From the NCBI RefSeq assembly GCF_023065955.2, contig NW_026623067.1:54444444-54508443 (forward strand): 64,000 bases of DNA, written 5' to 3'. The notes under the pieces were generated by a model that saw only the letters and a program-made list of their open reading frames with translations, searched no databases and was not told the origin of the DNA. This document shows, piece by piece, positions 55,753 to 64,000 of this stretch. Numbering within the stretch: the stretch's first letter is position 1; each line of letters opens with the position of its first letter. Both the position numbers and the translations under genes were made by a program. This DNA comes from Ursus arctos. Its lineage: Eukaryota; Chordata; Mammalia; Carnivora; Ursidae.

Positions 55753-58700
55753 ATGACATCATTAAAATCATATCTCTCAATAATCACTCTCAATGTGAAT
55801 GGCCTAAATGCTCCGATAAAACGCCACAGGGTTGCAGACTGGATAAAAAGATATGACCCATCCATTTGCTGTCTACAAGAGACTCATTTTGAACCTAAAG
55901 ATACATCCAAAGTGATGGGATGGAAAACCATTCTTCATGCCAGTGGACCTCAAAAGAAAGCTGGGGTAGCAATTCTCATATCAGACAGATTAGATTTTAA
56001 ACTAAAGACTGTAGTTAGGGATACAGAAGGACACTATGTTATTCGTAAAGGTTGTATCCAACAAGTGGATATGACAGTTATAAATATCTCTGCCCTCAAC
56101 AGGGGAACAACTAGATACACAAGCCAACTCTTAACCAGAATAAAGAGACATGTAGATAATAATAAGTTAATAGTAGGGGACCTCAACACTCCACTATCAG
56201 AAATAGATAGATCACCTAAGCAGAAAATCAACAAAGAAACAAGAGCTTTGAATGCCATACTGGACCAGATGGACCTCATAGATATATATAGAACACGACA
56301 CCCCAGAACAACAGAATACTCATTCTTTTCGAATGCACATGGAACTTTCTCCAGAATAGACCATATACTGGGTCACAAAACAGGTCTCAACCCATACGAA
56401 AAGACTGAGATTATTCCCTGCATATTCACAGACCACAGTGCTTTGAAACTGGAACTAAATCACAAGGATAAATTTGAAAGAAACTCAAACACTTGGAAAC
56501 TAAGAACCATCCTGCTCAAGAATGATTGGGTAAACCAGGTAATTAAGAAGGAGATTAAACAAGTTTTGGAGAGCAACAAAAATGAAAACACATCGATCCA
56601 AAACCTATGGGACACTGTACTGGCAGTCCTACAGGGAAAATCCAAGCCTCACTCAAAAGAATAGAAAAATCTGAAATGCAGTTTTTATATTCTCACCTCA
56701 GGAAGGTGGAGCTGGAACAGAAAACAGGCCTAACCCACGCATGAGAAGGCAGTTGATCAAGATTAGAGCAGCGATCAGTGAATTAGAAACCAGGAGCACA
56801 GTAGAGCAGATCTACAGAACTAGAAGCTGGTTCTTTGAAAGAATAAATAAGATCAATAAGACACTGGCCAGACTTATTCAAAAGAAGAGAGAAAGGACCC
56901 AAATTAATAAAATTATGAATGAAAGGGGAGAGATCACGACCAACACCAATGAAGTAGGAAGGATCATTAGAAACTTTTATCAACAGCTTTATGCCAATAA
57001 ATTAAACAACCTGGAAGAAATGGATGCCTTCCTGGAAACCTATAAACTACCAAGACTGAAACAGGAAGAACTTGATTATTTAAACAGACCAATTAATTAT
57101 GAAGAGATTGAAGCAGTGATCAGAAACCTCCCCAAAAACAAAAGTCCAGGGCCTGACGGATTCCCCGGGGAATTCTACCAAACATTCAAAGAAGAAATAA
57201 TACCTATTTTCCTGAATCTGTTTCAAAAAATAGAAACAGAAGGAAAAGTACCAAACTCATTCTGGGAAGCCAGTATTACCTTGATCCCCAAACCAGGCAA
57301 AGACCCCATCAAAAAGGAGAATTACAGACCAATATCCCTGATGAATATGGACGCCAAAATTCTCAACATGATCCTAGCTAATAGGCTCCAACAGTACATT
57401 AAAAGGATTATCCATCAAGACCAAGTGGGATTCATCCCTGGGATGCAAGGGTGGTTCACAATTCGCAAATTGATCAGTGTGATAGATCATATCGACAAGA
57501 AAAGAGTCAAGAACCATATGATCTGGGGCGCCTGGGTGGTGCAGTTGTTAAGCGTCTGCCTTCGGCTCAGGGCGTGATCCCGGCGTTGTGGGATCAAGCC
57601 CCACATCAGGCTCCTCCGCTAGGAGCCTGCTTCTTCCTCCCCCACTCCCCCTGCTTGTGTTCCCTCTCTCGCTGGCTGCCTCTATCTCTGTGAAATGAAT
57701 AAATAAAATCTTAAAAAAAAAAAGAACCATTTGATCCTCTCAATTGATGCAGAAAAAGCATTTGACAAAATACAGCATCCTTTCCTGATTAAAACCCTTC
57801 AGAGTGTAGGGATAGAGGGTACATTGCTCAATTTCATAAAAACCATCTATGAAAAGCCTACAGCAAATATCATTCTCAGTGGGGAAAAGCTGAAAGCCTT
57901 TCCCTTAAGATCAGGAACACGACAAGGACGCCTGCTCTCGCCATTAGTATTCAACATACTACTAGAAGTCCTTGCAACAGCAATCAGACAACAAAAACGG
58001 ATAAAAGGTATCCAAATCGGCAAAGAAGAAGTCAAAATATCTCTCTTCGCAGATGACATGATACTCTATATGGAAAACCCAAAAGACTCCACCCCTAAAC
58101 TACTAGAACTTATAGAGCAATTCAGTAATGTGGCGGGATACAAAATCAATGCCCAGAAATCAGTTGCATTTCTATACATGAACAATGAGACTGAAATAAG
58201 AGAAATTAGGGAATCCATCCCATTTATAATAGCACCAAAAATCATACGTTATCTCTGAATTAACTTAACCAGAGACGTAACGGATCTATATTCTAGAAAC
58301 TACAAATCACTCTTGAAAGGCATTGAAGAAGACACAAAAAGATGGAAAAATATTCCATGCTCATGGATCGGAAAAATAAACATAGTTAAAATGTCTATGC
58401 TACCCAGAGCAGTCTACCCTTTCAGTGCCATCCCAATCAAAATACCAATGACATTTTTCAAACAGCCCTTACATTTGTGTGGAACCAGAAAAGGCCCCGA
58501 ATCATCAAGGAATTGTTGAAAAGAAAAAAGAAAGCTGGGGGCATCACAATGCCAGATTTCAAGCTATAGTACAAAGCTGTGATCACCAAGACAGCATGGT
58601 ACTGGCACAAAAACAGGCACATAGACCAATGGAACAGAATAGAGAACCCAGAAATGGACCCTCGGCTCTTTGGGCAACTAATCTTTGACAAAGCAGGAAA

Positions 58701-59752
58701 AAACATCCAGTGGAAAAAAGACAGTCTCTTTAATAAATGGTGCTGGGAAAATTGGACAGCTACGTGCAAAAGAATAAAACTTGACCACTCTCTCACACCA
58801 TACACAAAGATAAACTCCAAATGGATGAAACACCTTGATGTGAGATAGGAATCCATCAAAATCCTAGAGAACATAGGCTGCAACCTCTTTGACATCGGCC
58901 ACAGCAACCTTTTTCATGACACATCTCCAAAGGTAAGAGAAAGAAAAGAAAAAATGAACTTTTGGGACTTCATCAAGATAAAAATTTTCTGCACAGCCGA
59001 GGAAACAGTCAAAAAAACTAAGAGGCAGCCCATGGAATGGGGTTTGCAGATGACACCACAGGTAAAAGACTAGTATCCAAGATCTACAAAGAACTTCTCA
59101 AACTCAATACACGAGAAACAAATAAACAAATCAAAAAACGGGCAGAAGATATGAACAGACACTTTTCCAATGAAGAGATACAAATGGCTAACGGACACAT
59201 GAAAAAATGTTCAAAATCATTAGCCATCAGGGAAATTCAAATCAAAACCACATTGAGATACCACCTTACGCCAGTTAGAATGGCAAAAATGGGCAAGGCA
59301 GGAAACAACAAATGTTGGGGAGGATGTGGAGAAAGGGGATCCCTCTTACACTGTTGGTGGGAATGCAAGTTGGTACAGCCACTTTGGAAAACGGTGTGGA
59401 GGTCCTTTAAAACGTTAAAAATTGAGCTCTCCTATGATCCAGCAATTGCATTACTGGGTATTTACCCCAAAGATATACATGTAGTGAAGAGAAGGGCCAT
59501 ATGCACCCCATGTTCATAGCAGCATTGTCCACAATAGCTAAATTGTGGAAGGAGCCAAGATGCCCTTCAACAGATGACTGGATTAAGAAGTTGTGGTCCA
59601 TATATACAATGGAATATTACTCAGCCATGAGAAAGCACGATTATAGAACTTTTGCAGCAATATGGACGGGTGTGGAGGAGATTATGCTAAGTGAAATAGG
59701 TCAGGCAGAAAAAGACAATTATCATATGGTTTCACTCATTTATGGAACATAA
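55753..59752 (+). pseudogene. L1 ORF2 pseudogene (endonuclease-RT-Cys-rich), split by a SINE
   Basis: ORF2p nicks target DNA and reverse-transcribes L1 RNA. Starting at 55753 puts the catalytic Asn at residue 14 (LNVNGLN) and Glu at 43 (CLQETH), the standard positions. The rest of the APE-type endonuclease site is present: GDLN (D143/N145), RIDHI (D203), TDHS (H228). A SALN stretch replaces the usual YAPN-type loop, so the catalytic Tyr is Ser. Open reading ends at 56664 with frameshifts to about 56740. The Z region ([19 protein letters not shown]) is intact to a SINE at 57525. RT motif A ([11 protein letters not shown]) follows the SINE, then RQGRLLSP, where the usual Cys after RQG is Arg, and the catalytic FADD (about 58052-58063). 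A TGA at 58256-58258 and further frameshifts break the thumb. The Cys-rich end ([16 protein letters not shown]) survives near 59315-59370. Confidence 0.94.
57525..57721 (+). mobile_element. Young SINE inside L1 ORF2, just before RT motif A
   Basis: The head is GGGGCGCCTGGGTGGTGCAG, the body GGCTCAGGGCGTGATCCCGG, with a short A tail. The target duplication AAGAACCAT[A/T]TGATC lies at 57509-57523 and 57722-57736. Its shorter tail and one duplication mismatch suggest it is older than the SINE in ORF1. Confidence 0.97.
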
Positions 59753-60038
59753 GAAATAGGAAGATCGGTAGGACAAGGAAGGGAAGAATGAAGGGGGGGC
59801 AAGCAGAAGGGGGAATGAACCATGAGAGACTGTGGACTCTGGGAAACAAACTGAGGGCTTCAGAGGGTAGGGGGCTGGGGGACTGGGATAGGCGTGTGAT
59901 GGGTATTAAGGAGGGCACATATTGCATGGTGCCATGGGTGTTATACGCAAATAATGAATCATGGAACATTATATCAAAAACTAGGGATGTACTATATAGT
60001 GACTAACATAATAAAAAACTATTGTAAAAATAAAAAAA
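59753..60038 (+). other. L1 3' UTR and A-rich end
   Basis: Purine-rich 3' UTR with a G-rich segment (GGTAGGGGGCTGGGGGACTG, about 59866-59885), a feature common to L1 3' UTRs. It ends GTGACTAACATAATAAAAAA and an A-rich tail. The 3' UTR copies at 23289-23522 and 18108-18178 belong to the same family. Confidence 0.88.
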
Positions 60039-60129
60039 GTAATAGACTTAAATCTGTTGTTTGCAAGGTAATGTCCAAATAAGTGTTACTTCTTAACAGG
60101 TGACATTTGAATCCACATTTGTATATAAA

Positions 60130-60290
60130 TACCTTTCCATTTCAATTTTGAGACCTCTAGAAGAAACCTTAGAGTTAAGCCAGTCCCACTTCCTTCCACT
60201 GTATATGTGACAAAACTAAAGTAGAGAGAAGGGAGGTGGTTTGTGTAGATTTACCTAGCAGGTGATGGCCTCTCAGCTCTGAGTAACCTG
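60130..60290 (-). mobile_element. Possible MIR-like fragment
   Basis: GTGACAAAACTAAAGTAGAG and ATTTACCTAGCAGGTGATGG loosely follow the reverse MIR core. Weak. Confidence 0.35.
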
Positions 60291-60320
60291 GGTGTGAAGA
60301 CTGGACTTACAGACATTTTA

Positions 60321-60548
60321 TTTTTTTTTTATTTTATTTTTTTTATTTTTTATTTTTTTTAAAGATTTTATTTATTTATTTGACAGAGATAGAGACAGCC
60401 AGCGAGAGAGGGAACACAGGCAGGGGGAGTGGGAGAGGAGGAAGCAGGCTCATAGCAGAGGAGCCTGATGTGGGGCTCGATCCCACAACGCTGGGATCAC
60501 GCCCTGAGCCGAAGGCAGACGCTTAACCGCTGTGCCACCCAGGCGCCC
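60321..60548 (-). mobile_element. Young ursid-type SINE with long T-rich tail
   Basis: The reverse head ends at 60548 (GGGGCGCCTGGGTGGCACAG in sense). The 15-bp target duplication CTTACAGACATTTTA is perfect at 60306-60320 and 60549-60563. The tail is about 40 bp of T with A interruptions, so it has begun to decay into a microsatellite. Confidence 0.97.
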
Positions 60549-60563
60549 CTTACAGACATTTTA

Positions 60564-61810
60564 GAACAAACTTCTGTACTAGAAATCTGTATGGATTTTG
60601 TCAGTGGCTTCATTGTGGGAAAATCAACTAAAGTTGACCTCTTGCTTAAGGTCACATTTCCCCAGCACAGTGCTACAGAGCAGGGTCCCCAGCTTGTCCT
60701 TGGGTATCTTTTCCTGTTCTAGTTCTGTCGTATGAAATATCATTCATCCCACCCACCTAAGAAGCTAGAAAGCTGCTAGGAAGAAGTTGCTTCTGAGCCT
60801 CAGACATAATGTCCAATAAGAATGTATCTCCCTTTCTACAAGGAAGTAATGCTTCCTTCGGTCAGATTTCAGGGCATTGAAGGAGCCACATTTTCTAGTG
60901 GGAGAAATGACGCACATGGGCGTGGTGGTCTTCTGCTTCCTCCATCTCAATTATGTTTAGAACAAGAGGTTGGTCCTAGATTTGTTTCTCTTGCCGTTCT
61001 ATCATCACGTTGCCAGGTAAGCAGGATCTTTCTTCTCTTTTCACAGAAACGTTTAAGTATTGGAAAGTTCTCATTATATTTAACTTGGTGGCTGGAAGGG
61101 AAAGACCATCCTGAAGTCTTAGGCCTCCATCAAGTACTGTTGTCATATTTACCAGGGAATTCTGCTTTGTGGGCAGTGTGCAACTGGCAAGTGGTAAGGT
61201 GGAGTTTTATTTTCTGATTTCCATTGTCCTATGTACATATTTCCCCTTGGAAACCACAGAGCTGGAGGTGAAAGATGGGGGCTGGTGGGATGAGGATGAG
61301 GAGCAGTGCTTACTGGGGAAACACGGACTTGAGACCTTTCTGTATTCTTCTGCCTATATCGCCATGCCACTGCCTCATCTTGCTCTCTTACGTGTCTCTC
61401 CTTGGATGCACATTAGGAAGCATTTCTCCATGGGATCTGCACTGGGAAGGGGCAGTCTCCGGATGGAGACAACCCTGAGAATGTGAGAGATGAGAGACCA
61501 AATAGGTCCTGGCCCTGTTGTTTGAGCCTAGTATAGAGACTGGTTTGAAACCTGCCATATTTCCGGATTTTCTGGGAAGTCATTTAAACCATTTCCTCTA
61601 TTATCTAAGCCATTTTGAGCTGGAGTTTCTGTTAATTGCAACCAAAAGAATTGTAAACCTGCAGAGGTGACTTCTGAGACAGGGAAGTTTGCAGGAAGAG
61701 AGGAGAGGAGGAGGGCAAAGCAAAGGCATAAAGCATGACCCGATAAATAGAAACTTCACTCCTACCAGATTTTGTCTGCAACTGGCTCTCCCTCCCGCCC
61801 ACCTCTTACC
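60564..61810. other. No gene
   Basis: A 131-codon plus frame (60822-61217) has no recognisable domain, signal peptide or splice support. Otherwise single-copy. Confidence 0.55.
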
Positions 61811-61856
61811 TTCCTCCCTCCCTCCCTCCCTCCCTCCCTCCCTCCCTCCCTCCCTC
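61811..61856. repeat. (CCTC)n tetranucleotide microsatellite
   Basis: About eleven CCTC/TCCC units, followed by a CT-rich decay zone to about 61918. Ser/Pro runs in overlapping frames are repeat artefacts. Confidence 0.95.
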
Positions 61857-63259
61857 TCTCCCTCACTCTTTCACATTCTCTCTCTCTTTCTCAGTCTCTC
61901 AGTGACTCTCTGTCTTCCAGAGTATTTCCAGGGACAGTATGGCATAATGACAGTATCTCTTACTTTAATAGAAAACAGTGCTGAGTTCATATCCCTTTGC
62001 CAGCAGTCCCAAGGCGTGGCCTTGTCTATGACACTTAATCTCTCACATTGCCTTGTATGTAAAAAAAAGATCATACCTACCTCATAGAGATGGGGAGGTG
62101 ATGAGTAAAGCAAGCACATGAAATTCATAGCAGGTAGACTACTTAATACACATATATGTTCTCTTTCTCTTACTTTGATGATCTGAGAAAGGATGGCTTA
62201 ACAGTTAGGTCCTAGATGGATGTTGAAACATTTATTCAAAAATAGCTAATCATGTTTAAGTGGGGTTTCTAAATTGCTGCCACATTTTGTAAGGCATGGA
62301 GTTTTCTATAATTGATGAAACACTTTCCCAAGCAACTTGTCAGTAGTAAGAATCCCGTGAAAGAGCAAAATTTGGCTTTCAAAAGAGGTACTGATGAATG
62401 TCCTGATAGTCTCTTTTCAAGCGGAGCAGCTGTGCTGCTGTTACGAGATATTGCTCCCCTAAAACATAGTGGGGCTAATTGAAGGGTACCTAAATTAATT
62501 TGGAAAGATACCATTATTTGTGTCTGGAGCAAGTTTACAACTATGGTAAATACTTGAAGTCATATGTTTTCTTTACTATCAGATCCTAAAGGTTTATGTT
62601 CATGAGACTCAACAGGCTCTCTGAGGCCCTCTGAATGAATGGTACAGGTACATGGTAAGACCTCTTTGTGCTGCTTTCCCATGATAAACCAAATGCTTTT
62701 CTTAGAAATAGTTGACCTTTCGAGTTTTATGCAAACTCCTGGTGTCCCCTCCTTCACAGTAGGCAGGTGAGAGCATATGTCTATGGTTAATTCCATTTTG
62801 AGTCCGTTTTGTGGAGTGCCTACTGTGTGCCTGTCAGTCGGAAGCTCTACAGCTGAATGTTCTGTTGCAGTGTGTTAAGGTCTCTGTGGTCTGTTTGAGG
62901 ATTCCTTCTCAAGTTTATTACCAGAGTTTTATATATGTCATTTGTTTCCTATTTTATGCTGTTCCAAATTGTAAACATGCCACAAGTAATTTCCCTTTCT
63001 CTTCTTCTTTTAAACTTTATTTATTTTCTTTGGAATGCCCACAGACACATCTTGATGTTTCGAGGCACTGTCGGTTATGTGCTCCTCTAGGATCAGACTG
63101 ATTTTGACCAGGAGAATTGGCGTCTTTCAGGTCTCATGAAAAAGGGCATTCTAGACCTGGTAAATGCCATCGCATTGTTCCATCGAGTGAATGTGGGCCA
63201 CAGGGAGACAGAATGATGGATGTACTGTGATTCTTTGATACTGTGGATGAATATTTTTT
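61857..63259. other. No gene
   Basis: CT-rich at the left, then single-copy sequence. Short frames only. Confidence 0.55.
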
Positions 63260-64000
63260 AAAAATAACTTTGTATTTTGAAATAATGTGAGATTTCTGGA
63301 AAAGTTGCCAAGAGAATACAGAGAGTTTCCAGACATTCCTCACCCATTTTTTCCCCATTGTTAACGTTTTACATTACCATCGTACATTTGTCAGAAATAA
63401 CACATCAACATTGTTACAGTACTATTGAGTAAAATCCAGATTTTATTGTATTTCACAAGTTTCCACATTAATGTCCTTTTTCTGTGCCAGGATCCAATCC
63501 AGGGTGCCACCCTGAAATTAGTTTTCATGTCTTCAGAATCACTGGTCTGTGACAGTTTCTCATTCTCTCTTTGGTTTTTAGGACCTTCATGGTCTTGAGG
63601 AGTTCTGGCCAGGCATTTTGTTGAGGCTCTTCATTTTGAATGTATCTGATGTTTTTCTTATGGTTATACTGGGGTTATGGGTTTGGGGAAGCAAACCACA
63701 GAGTATGTCTCCTAATCAGCTTGACATGTTATTAGGGGCACATGAGATCAACATGACTTTTCACTGATGAGATTAACCTTGATAGTTTGGTTAAGGTAGG
63801 GTTTGCTAGGTTTCTCCACTGTGAAGTTAGTATTTTTACTTTTCTGTACTCTATTTTTTGATGCAAATCACTGAGTCCAGCCCATGCTAAAGGTGGGGTG
63901 GAGGTGGGGTTTAAGCCCCACTTCCTGGATCGGGGATATCTATTTACACTTTTTTGAATTCTTCTATAAGAAAGATGTGTCCCTTCTCTCCTGAATGACG
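63260..64000 (-). mobile_element. Old L1 (L1M/L1ME-type) 3' region, reverse, runs off the window
   Basis: The + strand follows an old L1 3' region in antisense: TTTCTGGAAAAGTTGCCAAG, TGTTAACGTTTTACATTACC, TTTTTCTGTGCCAGGATCCAATC, AACCTTGATAGTTTGGTTAA, GGTTTCTCCACTGTGAAGTTAG, GAATTCTTCTATAAGAAAGA. It continues past position 64000. No reading frame survives. Confidence 0.75.

Larger units (their letters stand above)
53464..60038 (+). mobile_element. Near full-length carnivore L1 (LINE-1), inactivated
   Basis: About 6.6 kb including two later SINEs (about 6.1 kb of L1). It starts GGAGGGGGAAAAAGGTAGCA, as carnivore L1 5' UTRs do. It then runs through a 5' UTR (53464-54547), ORF1, a short spacer, ORF2, a 3' UTR from 59753, and ends in an A-rich tail near 60038. 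Imperfect target duplications surround it (AATAATAGTAGACTTA near 53446; AGTAATAGACTTAAA near 60039), so insertion was by target-primed reverse transcription with no 5' truncation. Frameshifts, stops and two SINE insertions make it non-autonomous. Its ORFs are described separately. Confidence 0.97.

Noticed and set aside
1..64000. CRISPR array, bacterial operon, phage or toxin system
   Set aside because: Composition, repeat families (SINEC, L1, MIR, L2, MaLR-like) and absence of long ORFs outside L1 all indicate mammalian nuclear DNA. No spacer-repeat array or prokaryotic gene is present.

Overview
This window is mammalian nuclear DNA, almost certainly from a caniform carnivore and most likely a bear (Ursidae). 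The evidence is a set of at least twelve tRNA-derived carnivore SINEs (SINEC/CAN type). The youngest share a body (GGCTCAGGGCGTGATCCCGG, then a CT-rich tail and an AATAAA-like poly(A) end) that I associate with ursids rather than dogs, cats or mustelids. The genus assignment is inference from memory of SINE subfamilies. I recognise no protein-coding exon, tRNA, rRNA or other host gene. The short ORFs look like chance ORFs or repeat-derived frames, and the window reads as intergenic or deep-intronic sequence.

Layout. 1-9.2 kb: a palindromic DNA-transposon-like element, a long reverse L2, a 246-bp pure polypyrimidine tract, and two L1 3' ends lying head to head. 9.2-24.1 kb: SINEs (some nested), decayed antisense L1 pieces, an LTR-like repeat, a hAT-like element, and an old L1 split by a young L1 tail. 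24-53 kb: mostly single-copy DNA with scattered MIR, L2, MER20-like and LTR-like fossils, four clean SINE insertions, several microsatellites, and a perfect 14-bp hairpin that no repeat explains.

53.46-60.04 kb is the dominant feature: a near full-length carnivore L1 on the + strand. It has a 5' UTR, ORF1 (coiled coil and RRM/C-terminal region) and ORF2 (endonuclease, reverse transcriptase, Cys-rich C-terminus), followed by a 3' UTR and A-rich tail. It is dead: two SINEs landed inside it, one in ORF1 and one just before RT motif A, and there are several frameshifts and stops. Its 5' UTR carries a degenerate tandem array of about 37-bp units with a 75-bp dimer period. That period keeps long reading frames open on both strands, including a 199-codon antisense ORF that runs out of the L1 into flanking DNA.

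60-64 kb: another young SINE, a (CCTC)n repeat, single-copy DNA, and an old L1 3' region running off the right edge. The elements do not work together as a pathway. The window records layered retrotransposition: old MIR/L2, then L1M and LTR/DNA elements, then carnivore L1, then ursid-type SINEs. The order is readable from nesting and target-site duplications (TSDs).
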